Assembly: GCF_022479115.1 (NCBI RefSeq)
Contig: NZ_CP092497.1
Coordinates: 1,488,001-1,552,000, forward strand
From: Amycolatopsis sp. EV170708-02-1
GTDB taxonomy: Bacteria; Actinomycetota; Actinomycetes; Mycobacteriales; Pseudonocardiaceae
Reading direction: 5' to 3'
Length of the DNA stretch: 64,000 bases
Shown piece after piece: positions 16,719 to 25,509 of the stretch. The notes under the pieces are model-generated. The model saw nothing but the letters and a program-made list of their open reading frames with translations. It made no database searches and had not been told where the DNA came from. The position numbers were made by a program, and so were the translations under genes. Positions within the stretch are counted from its first letter, which is position 1, and every line of letters starts with the position of its first letter.

Positions 16719-18474
16719 GTTCGTCATCGGGGAGACCGACTTCCTGCTCGACGGGAAACCGTTCCAGATCATTTCCGGGGCACTGCACTACTTCCGTGTG
16801 CATCCCGACCTCTGGGCCGATCGCATCGACAAGGCCCGCCGCATGGGGCTCAACACCATCGAGACCTATGTCGCCTGGAACGCGCACTCGCCGGAGCCGG
16901 GCGAGTTCGACATCTCCGGCGGCCTCGACCTCGACCGTTTCCTCCGGCTGATCGCCGAGGCCGGGATGTACGCGATCGTCCGGCCCGGGCCGTACATCTG
17001 CGCGGAATGGGACAACGGCGGCCTGCCGACCTGGCTGCTGCGGGACCCCGAACTCCGCGTCCGCGAGTTCGAACCGCGCTACCTCGCCGCCGTCCGCGGC
17101 TACCTGGACGACGTGTACCGCGTGGTGGCGCCGCACCAGATCGACCGGGGCGGGCCGGTGCTGCTCGTCCAGATCGAGAACGAGTACGGCGCCTTCGGTT
17201 CCGACAAGCGGTATCTGGCCGCGCTGACCCACTACACCCGCGCCGCCGGGATCACCGTCCCGCTGACCACGGTGGATCAGCCGACCCACGAGATGTTGGC
17301 GAACGGCGGCCTCGACGGGGTGCTTCACCGGACGGCGTCGTTCGGCTCGCAGAGCGCGGCGCGGCTGAAGACCCTGCGTGAGCATCAGCCGACGGGGCCC
17401 TTGATGTGCAGCGAGTTCTGGAACGGCTGGTTCGACCATTGGGGCGCGCACCACCACACCACGTCGGTCGACGGCTCGGCGGCGGATCTCGACACGCTGC
17501 TCGCGGCCGGTGCCTCGGTGAACCTCTACATGTTCCACGGCGGCACCAACTTCGGTCTCACCAACGGGGCCAACGACAAGGGCGTGTACCAGCCGCTGGT
17601 CACCTCCTACGACTACGACGCCCCGCTCGACGAAGCGGGCGACCCGACACCGAAGTACCACGCCTTCCGCGAGGTGATCGCGCGCTACCACAAGGTCCCC
17701 GACAGCGTTCCGCCCGAGGCCCGGCCTGCCCCCACACCGGTCGCGGCCCTGGGCGACCCCGCGTGGCTGCTCGACTCGCCGCGCCGCTGGGGGACCGCGC
17801 GGGAATACGAGAACCTGCCCACCTTCGACGAACTGACCCCGGCCCCGCGCCTGGCTTTCCTGCGGACCACCATCGACGCGGGGGAGCCGGGTGTGCTCAC
17901 CTTCTGCGAGGTGCGGGACCGGGCGACGGTGTTCTTCGACGGGGACCGCCTCGGCACCCTCCTCCGCGAGCATCACGATCGCGCGATCCGGCTGCCCAGG
18001 GCCCGCGGCGAACTCCTGGTCCTGGTGGAAGACCAGGGAAGGGTGAACTACGGGGAGCGGATCGGCGAGGCCAAGGGGATCGTCGGCGGCGCGCGCCTGC
18101 ACGGTGAACCGCTGACGGGCTGGGAGGTCATCCCCATCGACGTCCCCACGCTTCCGGATCTCCTGCCCGAGGTCTCCGCGGACGCACGCCCGGCGGGACC
18201 GTTGTCCGGACCGGTGGCCGTGCGGGGCGGATTCGCTCTCGACGAGCCCGCCGACCTCTTCCTGGACACCGGGCACTGGGGCAAGGGGATGGTCTGGATC
18301 AACGGGTTCCTGCTCGGCCGCTACTGGCGGCGCGGTCCACAAAGGACGCTGTACGTGCCGCGGCCGGTGGTCCGGGCCGGGCACAACGATCTCGTCGTGC
18401 TGGAGCTGGACACGATGCTCGAAGCCGAGGCGAGGTTCGTGCCCAGGCCGCTGCTGGGGCATACGGAGGCTTGA
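16711..18474 (+). CDS. GH35 beta-galactosidase
   Basis: A 587-residue GH35 enzyme without a signal peptide. The N-terminal TIM barrel carries FRVHPDLWADRIDKARRMG, RPGPYICAEWDNGGLP, the acid/base Glu158 in QIENEYG and the nucleophile Glu235 in CSEFWNGWFDHWG. The C-terminal third forms the beta-sandwich domains, ending in the GH35 segment WINGFLLGRYW. It should release beta-linked galactose inside the cell. It is the last gene of the LacI-regulated operon and is followed by a long palindromic terminator. Confidence 0.93.
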   Translation: MPEFVIGETDFLLDGKPFQIISGALHYFRVHPDLWADRIDKARRMGLNTIETYVAWNAHSPEPGEFDISGGLDLDRFLRLIAEAGMYAIVRPGPYICAEWDNGGLPTWLLRDPELRVREFEPRYLAAVRGYLDDVYRVVAPHQIDRGGPVLLVQIENEYGAFGSDKRYLAALTHYTRAAGITVPLTTVDQPTHEMLANGGLDGVLHRTASFGSQSAARLKTLREHQPTGPLMCSEFWNGWFDHWGAHHHTTSVDGSAADLDTLLAAGASVNLYMFHGGTNFGLTNGANDKGVYQPLVTSYDYDAPLDEAGDPTPKYHAFREVIARYHKVPDSVPPEARPAPTPVAALGDPAWLLDSPRRWGTAREYENLPTFDELTPAPRLAFLRTTIDAGEPGVLTFCEVRDRATVFFDGDRLGTLLREHHDRAIRLPRARGELLVLVEDQGRVNYGERIGEAKGIVGGARLHGEPLTGWEVIPIDVPTLPDLLPEVSADARPAGPLSGPVAVRGGFALDEPADLFLDTGHWGKGMVWINGFLLGRYWRRGPQRTLYVPRPVVRAGHNDLVVLELDTMLEAEARFVPRPLLGHTEA

Positions 18475-18547
18475 GCCTCGCGGGCGGCACGGAGGGACCG
18501 CCCACCCCGCCACCGCCTTGCCGGGACTGTGGGTGGCGATCCTGAAG

Positions 18548-18602
18548 GTCCGTGAGGGCCTCCTTCCCTACCTTCAGGGTAGGCAAGGAGGCCCTCACGG
18601 AC
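18548..18602. terminator. Long palindromic element, bidirectional terminator
   Basis: The arms GTCCGTGAGGGCCTCCTT (18548-18565) and AAGGAGGCCCTCACGGAC (18585-18602) are perfectly complementary. Inside them CCTACC pairs with GGTAGG around a 5-base loop. It lies between the 3' ends of the converging GH35 and GH6 genes. It is a close relative of the element at 29087-29141, differing by one paired change in both arms. Confidence 0.65.
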
Positions 18603-18621
18603 TTGCGACGACCGCGGTCAC

Positions 18622-20352
18622 CTACAGAGCCGGGTACGCGTTCTTCAGCAGCTCCTGGAACTGTGCGGAGAACCAGTGCCCGGAAAGCGGCGCGTCGGGC
18701 AGGGCGCCGGACATGTTGTACTGGTTCCGCGGGTTGCCGGTGTACGTCGGGTCGCACATCCGGTCGAAACCCTTGCCCTCGGTGTTCGGGATCTCCTTGC
18801 TGGCACCGTCGGATTCACCCGGCGGCTTGATCCAGACGTAGGCGTCGATCCCGGCTTCCGGCGCGGCCTTGGGTCGTTCGCCGAGCCCGGCGCCCGCCTG
18901 GTTGCACCAGTTGCCGAGATGGATCCGCCGATCGGTCTTGCCGCCGTTCACGTAGGCGTCGACGGTGGTGGACGGTCCGGGGCCGGAGGGCCGCGCGGTG
19001 CCGCCCCAGCCGTTGCGCGAGGTGTCGATGAGCATCCCGACGTCCGCCGGGAAGCCCGCCCGGATCGCCTCCTGCCGGAACGCCTGGGCGTAGGAGAGTT
19101 CGTCGACGTAGCGGTTCCAGTCGATCCACTTCGACGTCCGCACCGAAGTCCCGCCGACAGTGTCGTTCACAGTGAAGTACGGCTCCCTGAGCGCGCCGTA
19201 GTTCGCGGTGTTCGCGATGAATCCGTGCACGTTGGCCAGTGTGCTGCCGGAACTCTTCGCGGCCTGCGCGAAAAGCGCCGCGGACGGGCCGAGGTTGTCG
19301 TCCCAGCCGAGCCAGCCGTGGTGCCCGGCGTCGATGTAGTTGTACACGTTGGGGATCGCGCCGAACTTCGCCAGCGCGTAGCCGACACCGGTGACGTAGT
19401 TCCCGTTGGCTTTCATGACGTCGCATTGGGGGGTGGCCGTCGGCCGGGGTGTCACGTTGGTGACGAGGTTCGGCAGCGAGTCGATCTCGATCACGGTCAC
19501 CACCCGCAGCGACGCGTACTTCGGATCGGCGAGGATGCCGGCGATGGGGTCGATGTACTCGGCCTGGTAGCGCGGGAGTTCGTCCGCCTTCAGTTCTCCG
19601 TTCGACGCGAGTGCCGAGCAGTCCCGTCCGGGCAGGTTGTAGATCACCAGCTGCACGACCAGCGGTTTCCCGGCCGCTTGCTGGAGCGCTCCGTCGAGAT
19701 GCGCGCGCAGCCCGCGGCTCGTGCTCGTGCCCTCGATGGCGGCGATCCGGTCGAGCCAGACGCCGGTCGGCTGGTTCGCGATCCGGGAGCCGCCGGGTTC
19801 GGCAGCGGCCTTCGCCGACCAGTCCGGGTTCACGTACACGCCGGCGCCGGCGTAGGGGTTGTCCGCCTTCGGGCCGCCCGGGCCCGGCGTCGTGGTCGTC
19901 GTCGTGGGTGACGTCGTGGTGGTGGGGACGGTGGAACCGGTGCAGGTGGTGCCGTTCAAGGTGAAGACGGCGGGTTTCCCGTTGGTGCCGGAATGGCTTC
20001 CGTTGAAGCCGGGGGAGACGGTGGCGCCGGTGCCGATCGAACCGTTCCACCCGGCGTCGCGGACCGTCACCCGGGTGCCTTGCTGGGCGAAAGTGCCGTT
20101 CCAGCCCTGTTGGACCTGCTGATCTCCCGGGAAGTCCCAGCTCAGCGTCCAGCCGCCGCTGATCGGGTCGCCGAGGTTGGTGACGGTCAGGGTGGCCCCG
20201 AACCCGGTGTCCCATTGGTTGGTGATCGTGTAGTCGACCTTGCAGCCCGGCGCCGCTTCGGCGCTCGAGCCCAGCACCACCGGCACCGCCACCATCGCGA
20301 GTGTCGCGCCGACGGCCAATGGTGCCGTAGCACCCTTTCTGCGGAATCTCAT
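18622..20352 (-). CDS. Secreted GH6 cellulase with N-terminal CBM2
   Basis: A 576-residue exported cellulase. Residues 1 to about 33 are a signal peptide ending AEA. Then comes a CBM2 cellulose-binding domain (about 36-135: CKVDYTITNQWDTGFGATLT, WNGTFAQQG, typical Trp positions), a Thr/Pro linker, and a GH6 catalytic domain (about 165-576). GH6 marks are VIEIDSLPN, IDAGHHGWLGW, CNQAGAGLGE and AYVWIKPPGESDG. It cleaves cellulose from the non-reducing end to cellobiose if it is a cellobiohydrolase; an endoglucanase is less likely at this size. AAGGAGG precedes the ATG. A perfect CebR box 33 bp upstream indicates cellobiose induction. Confidence 0.93.
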   Translation of the reverse strand: MRFRRKGATAPLAVGATLAMVAVPVVLGSSAEAAPGCKVDYTITNQWDTGFGATLTVTNLGDPISGGWTLSWDFPGDQQVQQGWNGTFAQQGTRVTVRDAGWNGSIGTGATVSPGFNGSHSGTNGKPAVFTLNGTTCTGSTVPTTTTSPTTTTTTPGPGGPKADNPYAGAGVYVNPDWSAKAAAEPGGSRIANQPTGVWLDRIAAIEGTSTSRGLRAHLDGALQQAAGKPLVVQLVIYNLPGRDCSALASNGELKADELPRYQAEYIDPIAGILADPKYASLRVVTVIEIDSLPNLVTNVTPRPTATPQCDVMKANGNYVTGVGYALAKFGAIPNVYNYIDAGHHGWLGWDDNLGPSAALFAQAAKSSGSTLANVHGFIANTANYGALREPYFTVNDTVGGTSVRTSKWIDWNRYVDELSYAQAFRQEAIRAGFPADVGMLIDTSRNGWGGTARPSGPGPSTTVDAYVNGGKTDRRIHLGNWCNQAGAGLGERPKAAPEAGIDAYVWIKPPGESDGASKEIPNTEGKGFDRMCDPTYTGNPRNQYNMSGALPDAPLSGHWFSAQFQELLKNAYPAL

Positions 20353-20384
20353 ACGTCGCCTCCTTGCGACCGGAATCCGATTTA

Positions 20385-20398
20385 TGGGAGCGCTCCCA
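20385..20398. promoter_or_regulatory. CebR operator
   Basis: TGGGAGCGCTCCCA is the exact 14-bp palindrome bound by the cellobiose-sensing repressor CebR in Streptomyces. It lies 33 bp upstream of the cellulase start. No cebR gene is in the window. Confidence 0.85.
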
Positions 20399-20452
20399 CC
20401 GAGGACCGTAAAGGGGCGGGCCGATCGTGACAAGGCCGGTCGAACCGCATTG

Positions 20453-20466
20453 TGGAATCGCTCCCA
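20453..20466. promoter_or_regulatory. Degenerate second CebR-like site
   Basis: TGGAATCGCTCCCA matches the CebR box in 12 of 14 positions. It is 68 bp from the perfect site and nearer the divergent response-regulator gene. It may be an auxiliary site or chance. Confidence 0.35.
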
Positions 20467-20583
20467 GAAAGCGGCCGAAGGAGTGAATCTCCCGCCGGGA
20501 GGTTCGTCCTGACGGCGGCGCGGCCTTCACCCGGACAGCGGGCGGTGACCGAATGTGGCCGGGCCGTATGGGATCGTGAGCGG

Positions 20584-21261
20584 ATGAGGATCTTGCTCGT
20601 GGAGGACGAGCGACGCCTGGCCGAGTCGCTCCGGGCGGGATTGAGCGCCGAGGGTTACGCCGTGGACGTCGCGCACAACGGCCGCGACGCGCTCTGGTAC
20701 GCCGCCGAACATCCGTACGCCGCGATGATCCTCGACATCATGCTGCCCGGGCTGAACGGGTACCGCGTGTGCCGGAGGCTGCGCGAACGCGGCGACACCA
20801 CCCCGATCCTCATGCTGACCGCGAAGGACGGCGAGGACGACGAGATCGAGGCGCTCGACACCGGCGCCGACGATTTCCTCCCGAAGCCGTTCTCCTACGG
20901 TGTGCTGCTCTCCCGGTTGCGGGCGCTGATCCGGCGCGGGGGAGCGATCCGGCCGGGCACACTGCGGCTCGGCGACCTCGAACTGGACCAGGCGAGTCAC
21001 ACCTGCCGTCGTGGCACCGCCGAGATCCCGTTGACCACCAAGGAGTTCGCGCTGCTGGCGTATCTGATGAAGCGGCAGGGCCAGGTGGTCACCAAGGCGG
21101 AGCTGCTGGAGAACCTGTGGGATTTCGCGGCGTCGGCGACCGCGAACCTGGTGGAGGTCCACGTGAGCGCGTTGCGGCGGAAGATCGATCTGCCGTTCGG
21201 CGCGGAGACGATCCGGACGGTGCGCGGCGCCGGCTACCACGTGGTGGGCTCGGGTGCCTAA
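20584..21261 (+). CDS. OmpR/PhoB-family response regulator
   Basis: A 225-residue two-component regulator. The receiver domain has the acidic pair in VEDERRL, phospho-acceptor Asp51 in LDIMLPG, and the conserved Lys in LPKPFSYGVL. The C-terminal winged helix (EIPLTTKEFALLAYL, HVSALRRKID, RGAGYHV) binds DNA. The ATG at 20584 is preceded by GTGAGCGG, a weak ribosome site. It overlaps the sensor kinase gene by 8 bases. Direct TTCAGC-type repeats between the kinase and the next gene are candidate binding sites. Confidence 0.92.
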   Translation: MRILLVEDERRLAESLRAGLSAEGYAVDVAHNGRDALWYAAEHPYAAMILDIMLPGLNGYRVCRRLRERGDTTPILMLTAKDGEDDEIEALDTGADDFLPKPFSYGVLLSRLRALIRRGGAIRPGTLRLGDLELDQASHTCRRGTAEIPLTTKEFALLAYLMKRQGQVVTKAELLENLWDFAASATANLVEVHVSALRRKIDLPFGAETIRTVRGAGYHVVGSGA

Positions 21262-22648
21262 AGCGTGGAAATCGACCCGCTTCCGGGTCGCGCTGACGTC
21301 GTTCGTGACGTCGCTTGTCGCGCTCGGCGTCGTGTCGGCCTGGCTGGTGATCGACGCCCAGAACCGGCTGGGGGCGGGCGCCGTGCAGGTGGCCAGGGCG
21401 CGCGCGGCCGCGATCGTGCAGTTGCTGAACAACGGCGCCGCACCGGCCGATCTGCTCCTGCTCGTCCGGGACTCGGCCTACGAGGTGGTCGACCAGTCGG
21501 GCAAACGCGTCATCGGTTGCCCCGGTCTGCGGCACGGTCTGCTCGTTCAAGCGGACAGCTACCAGCAGGGGGACTCCGTGTCGGTTCTCGAGGCCGGTGC
21601 GGTCGACGAGGCGATGGCGGGATCGGTCGGCTGCCGGGGAGTGCTCGGCCGGGATGTCGAGACCACCGAAACACGGGTGCACGTCGCGGCCGACACGAGC
21701 GGGGACAGCAGGTACCGGATCTATGGCGCCGCCGTCGTCGACGAGTCCGGGCAGGCCGCGCTGGACTCGGTGCGCGTGACGCTGCTGGCGGGTGTCCCGG
21801 TGATCGCGCTGCTGATCGGGGCGATCGCGTGGTTCGCGGTCCGCCGGTCGCTGCGCCCCGTCGAGGCGATCCGCTCCGAGGTCGCGGAGATCGGCGCGCA
21901 CGACCTCTCGCGCCGGGTCCCGGCCCCGGACAGTGCCGACGAGATCGCGAAGCTCGCCGAAACGATGAACACGATGCTCGCGCGCCTGGACACCGCGGTC
22001 ACCCGGCAGAGCCGGTTCACCTCGGACGCGTCGCACGAACTGCGGACTCCGTTGGCGTCTTTGCGGACTCAGCTGGAGGTGTTGCTCGCCCATCCGGACC
22101 GGCTGGACTGGCGCGACGCCTGCCGCAACGCACTCCTCGACATCACGCGGCTGCAGGACCTGGTCGGCGACCTCGTCCTGCTCGGCAAGCTGGACAACGC
22201 GGAACCGGAACGGTCCACGCCGGTGCGACTGTCCGAAGTGGTCGAATCCTGCCTGTCCGGCCGGCAGGGCGTCCGCGCCGAGATCGAGGAGGATCCGACG
22301 GTCCTCGGCGACCGCGGCAGGCTGGAACGGCTGCTGCGGAATCTGGTGGACAACGCGCAACGCCATGCCAGGACCGGCGTCGAGGTCCGGGTGTCCATTG
22401 TGGACGATTTCGCCGTGGTGGCGGTGACCGACGACGGACCCGGTATCCCCGCGGCGGACCGCGAGCGGGTGTTCGACCGCTTCGTGCGGCTGGACGACGG
22501 GCGTGCGCGTGACGAAGGCGGCGCCGGCCTCGGGCTGGCGATCGTGGCCGAGATCGCCCAGACGCACGGGGGCACCGTCGAGGTCGCGGAGCACGACGGC
22601 GGCGCGCGTCTCGTCGTCCGCCTGCCGTTGGCGGAAGCGCGAAGCTGA
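21254..22648 (+). CDS. Sensor histidine kinase
   Basis: A 464-residue membrane kinase. A helix near residues 12-33 and another near 175-200 enclose an extracytoplasmic sensor of about 140 residues with two cysteines. A HAMP linker (RRSLRPVEAIRSEVAEI) follows, then the HisKA domain with His261 in SHELRTPL, and the ATPase with N box LVDNAQRH, DDGPGIP and GAGLGLAI. It phosphorylates the adjacent response regulator. The GTG start overlaps that gene. The signal is unknown; Trans-membrane topology suggests a cell-envelope stimulus. Confidence 0.92.
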   Translation: MPKAWKSTRFRVALTSFVTSLVALGVVSAWLVIDAQNRLGAGAVQVARARAAAIVQLLNNGAAPADLLLLVRDSAYEVVDQSGKRVIGCPGLRHGLLVQADSYQQGDSVSVLEAGAVDEAMAGSVGCRGVLGRDVETTETRVHVAADTSGDSRYRIYGAAVVDESGQAALDSVRVTLLAGVPVIALLIGAIAWFAVRRSLRPVEAIRSEVAEIGAHDLSRRVPAPDSADEIAKLAETMNTMLARLDTAVTRQSRFTSDASHELRTPLASLRTQLEVLLAHPDRLDWRDACRNALLDITRLQDLVGDLVLLGKLDNAEPERSTPVRLSEVVESCLSGRQGVRAEIEEDPTVLGDRGRLERLLRNLVDNAQRHARTGVEVRVSIVDDFAVVAVTDDGPGIPAADRERVFDRFVRLDDGRARDEGGAGLGLAIVAEIAQTHGGTVEVAEHDGGARLVVRLPLAEARS

Positions 22649-22664
22649 AGACGTCTTCAGCTTC
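22641..22664. terminator. 24-bp perfect palindrome on the kinase stop codon
   Basis: GAAGCTGAAGAC is followed directly by its complement GTCTTCAGCTTC. The TGA stop of the kinase is inside the left arm. It could terminate the operon or, as DNA, bind a regulator dimer. Confidence 0.45.
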
Positions 22665-22682
22665 CTTAAGCTTCGGTTCAGC
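22656..22682 (+). promoter_or_regulatory. Phased direct repeats, candidate response-regulator site
   Basis: TTCAGC (22656), TTAAGC (22666) and TTCAGC (22677) recur at 10 and 11 bp, the spacing used by OmpR/PhoB dimers. They sit just upstream of the acyltransferase gene. Confidence 0.4.
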
Positions 22683-22705
22683 GTCCGAGCCCGAACCTTC
22701 GGGCC

Positions 22706-24075
22706 ATGTTCGCTTCTTCGCTCCGCTCGTGGTGGCGTCCCCTCGGCCACGCCGACTACCTGGCCTCGTCGTGGTTCCCCGGTCTCACCGGCGTGCGTGC
22801 GCTCGCCGCCGTGGCCGTGGTGTTCTTCCACTACGGGGTCCTGTCGTGGACCGCCTCCAGGGCTGGATCGCCGTCCAGTTGTTCTTCGTGCTGTCCGGGT
22901 TCCTCATCACGACGCTGGCGTTGCGCGAGGAGGACCGTGACGGCCGGATCTCGCTGCGCGGGTTCTACCTGCGGCGGGTCTTCCGGATCATGCCGGTGTA
23001 CTTCCTGCTCCTGGCGCTGACCACGGTCGCGGTGACGCTCGGCGGGACCTATCGGAGCAGCAGGCTCGCCGACGCCATGCCGTACTACCTCGTCTTCGGC
23101 AACGAACTCGTCGACTTCAACACCCCTTATCCGACCTCGTGGTCGCTGGGGGTGGAGGAGAAGTTCTACCTGGTGTGGCCGGCGTTGCTGGTGCTGACGT
23201 CGTTCGCGCGAAGCGGGAAGACCGCGTTGCGCCTGCTGCTGGGCGCGTCGGCCGTCCTCGGTGTGGTGCTGTTCGCGTTGCCGCTGGCACCGTCGCACAC
23301 CTGGGCGAGCCTTTCGGTGCACTACTGCTCGCTGGTCGTCGGCTGCCTCCTGGCGATGACGCTCCACCATCCGCGCGGGTTCGCCCTGCTCCGGCCGTTG
23401 ACCGGTCCGGCCGTCGCCACGGTGATCGGCTGCGGGTTCGTCGTGCTGCAGTTCTCCGTCGGCCCGCTGGGCAAGGCATTGGGCGGGCATTGGCAGTTCG
23501 TGGTCCCGGTCTACGCGGCGGGCTCGGCATTGCTGCTCGTGGCCGTCGTCTCGCCGGGCCCGGTGCGGGCACTGCTCTCGAGCAGGCCGATGACGTTCGT
23601 CGGGGATCGTTCGTACGCGCTTTACCTCGCCCAGACCGGTGCCGCCGGGGTCACGGGATGGTTGCTGCCCACCGGGCTCGCCAAGGCCGCCGCGACCACC
23701 GGTGTCGCCTTGGTGTTCGCCTGCGCGCTGCGCCGCTGGGTCGAGCTGCCCGCCATCGCTTACGGCAGGAAGGTGCTCGAACGACGCGCGCCCGCCGAGC
23801 CTCCGGTGGAGGCCGCGGCGGGCGCGCGGGGAAGCGGTGGATCAGTGGTGAGCGGCCACCGGGGTGCCTCCGGCGCTCTTCTTGACGAACAGCGAACCGA
23901 GGAACGCGGCCAGCCCGACGCAACCGGCGACCATGAAGGTGGTGCGGATACCCGCCGAGTCGGGGCTGGTCGCCCCGGCCGTGGTCGTGCTCGCCGTGGC
24001 CACCGCGATGAACACGGCGGTGCCGAGCGCGCCGGCGAGCTGCTGCAGGGTGGCGAGGATCGCGCTGCCATGTGA
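22706..24075 (+). pseudogene. Acyltransferase family 3 gene, frameshifted
   Basis: The gene begins at ATG 22706 in one frame with the typical first helix LTGVRALAAVAVVFFHYGV, including the conserved His. At 22848-22849 the family sequence switches to the next frame, DRLQGWIAVQLFFVLSGFLI, and continues through about nine more helices to WVELPAIAYGRK near 23775. One additional G in the GG at 22848-22849 would join the two parts. The second frame stays open to 24075, antisense to the exporter gene for 234 bases; the original stop was probably near 23851, in the first frame. Intact relatives O-acylate sugars or cell-wall components at the membrane. An ATG at 22729 would give the downstream frame without its catalytic His. 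Confidence 0.7.
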
Positions 24076-25290
24076 ATAGAGGTGCTCGGGCAGCGACCCG
24101 AGCGACTCGGTCATCAGCGGGGTCATCATCAGGCCGAGCCCGCCCATCAGGAGGACGTGGATGGCGATGGCGGCGATCAGCGGCGAGTCGGGGCCCAGCA
24201 GCGCGAAGAGCCACAGCGAGACCGCCATCGCGGCCGCGCCGGGGATGACCAGCGGCCGGGGGCCGAAGCGGTCGTACAACGCGCCGACCGGACGGCCGAG
24301 CAGCCCGAGGACCAGGCCGCCGGGGAGCACCGCGAGCCCGCTGACGAACGTGCTGGTGCGCAGGACGGTCTGCAGGTACAGCGGAAGCAGGATCGCCGCG
24401 GCGCCGAGCAGGCACATGAACAGCAGCGCCGTCAGCACCAGCGAGACGACGAAGCTGCGGTGGGTGAACGGGCGCAGGTCCAGCAGCGCGCGATCTTCCT
24501 TCTGCAGGCGCAACTGGCGCCAGGTGAACACCGCGAGCGCCGCGGCCCCGACGGCGATCGGAACCCACGGCGGCACCGGCTGATGCCCTCCGGCGGACTC
24601 GCCGGACACGGACAGGCCGTACAGCACGCCGCCGAAACCGACGGCGGACAGGACCACCGACAGCACGTCCAGCGGAACCTTGCGGGTGTCGCTCTCCAGC
24701 CGCAGCTGCAGCATGCCGACCACCAGGGCGGCGATCGCGAGCGGCAGCACGATCCAGAACATCCAGCGCCAGCCGAGCGAGGAGAGCACGGCACCGCCGA
24801 TGGTCGGGCCGATCGCCGGGGCGACCGCGATGACGATGGTGATCGTGCCCATCGTGGCGCCGCGTTTCTCGACCGGGACCAGGCGCATCACCGTGGTCAT
24901 CAGCAGCGGCAGCATCACGGCCGTGCCGCAGGCCTGGATGACCCGGCCGGTCAGCAGGAGCGCGAAGCCCGGGGCGAGCGCGCTGACCAGGGTGCCGGTG
25001 CTGAACAGCGTCAGCGAGGCGAGGAAGACCTGGCGCGGGGTGAACCGTTCGAGCAGGAACCCGGTGGTCGGGATGACGACCGCCATGGTCAGCAGGAAGC
25101 CGCTGGTCAGCCATTGGACGGTGGTGGTCGGGACCTTGAGGTCGACGGTCAGGTCACGCAGCGCGACGCTCAGGATGGTCTCGTTGAGGATCATCACGAA
25201 CGCGGAAAGGACCAGGACCCCGATCAGGAGCCCGGCTTTCGCCGGTGCCCGTTCCTGGTCGTGGGTGGTTTCGGGCAGGGTCTCGGTCAT
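23842..25290 (-). CDS. DHA2-family MFS drug exporter
   Basis: A 482-residue transporter with 14 predicted helices, the EmrB/QacA type. Motifs include LNETILSVALRDL in helix 1, the conserved Arg in LLLTGRVIQACG, and motif C APAIGPTIGG. It should expel hydrophobic compounds with proton antiport. The ATG at 25290 has GGAG about 11 bases upstream. It is divergent from the DinB-like gene across 219 bp in which I see no clear operator, apart from AGTGA/TCACT arms near 25422-25437. Confidence 0.9.
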   Translation of the reverse strand: MTETLPETTHDQERAPAKAGLLIGVLVLSAFVMILNETILSVALRDLTVDLKVPTTTVQWLTSGFLLTMAVVIPTTGFLLERFTPRQVFLASLTLFSTGTLVSALAPGFALLLTGRVIQACGTAVMLPLLMTTVMRLVPVEKRGATMGTITIVIAVAPAIGPTIGGAVLSSLGWRWMFWIVLPLAIAALVVGMLQLRLESDTRKVPLDVLSVVLSAVGFGGVLYGLSVSGESAGGHQPVPPWVPIAVGAAALAVFTWRQLRLQKEDRALLDLRPFTHRSFVVSLVLTALLFMCLLGAAAILLPLYLQTVLRTSTFVSGLAVLPGGLVLGLLGRPVGALYDRFGPRPLVIPGAAAMAVSLWLFALLGPDSPLIAAIAIHVLLMGGLGLMMTPLMTESLGSLPEHLYSHGSAILATLQQLAGALGTAVFIAVATASTTTAGATSPDSAGIRTTFMVAGCVGLAAFLGSLFVKKSAGGTPVAAHH

Positions 25291-25497
25291 CAGTGAAGGG
25301 CTCCTGGAAGGGCGCGGGTCCGCGTGGGCCGCCTTCGGCGACGGCAACGGTGACAGCGAAGGCGAGGGAATTCGCCCTTCAGTCTGCCTGTGCCGGTCGG
25401 TGCGTGTCACGTGAATTTCCGTAGTGAGTACGGTCACTGCCCCTTCGGGCGGCTCCGGACCGCACGTCAGCGGAACGGATTTTCCGTGGTGGCACGA

Positions 25498-25503
25498 TAA
25501 AAT
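25498..25503 (+). promoter_or_regulatory. -10 element of a leaderless promoter
   Basis: TAAAAT ends six bases before the GTG start at 25510, and no ribosome site is present. That spacing fits transcription starting on the first codon. Confidence 0.45.
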
Positions 25504-25509
25504 CGGCAC

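Noticed and set aside
16654..18513. Long open frames opposite GH35 and many other genes
   Set aside because: They are antisense frames that stay open because of high third-position GC; their translations are Arg/Gly/Pro-rich and show no domains.
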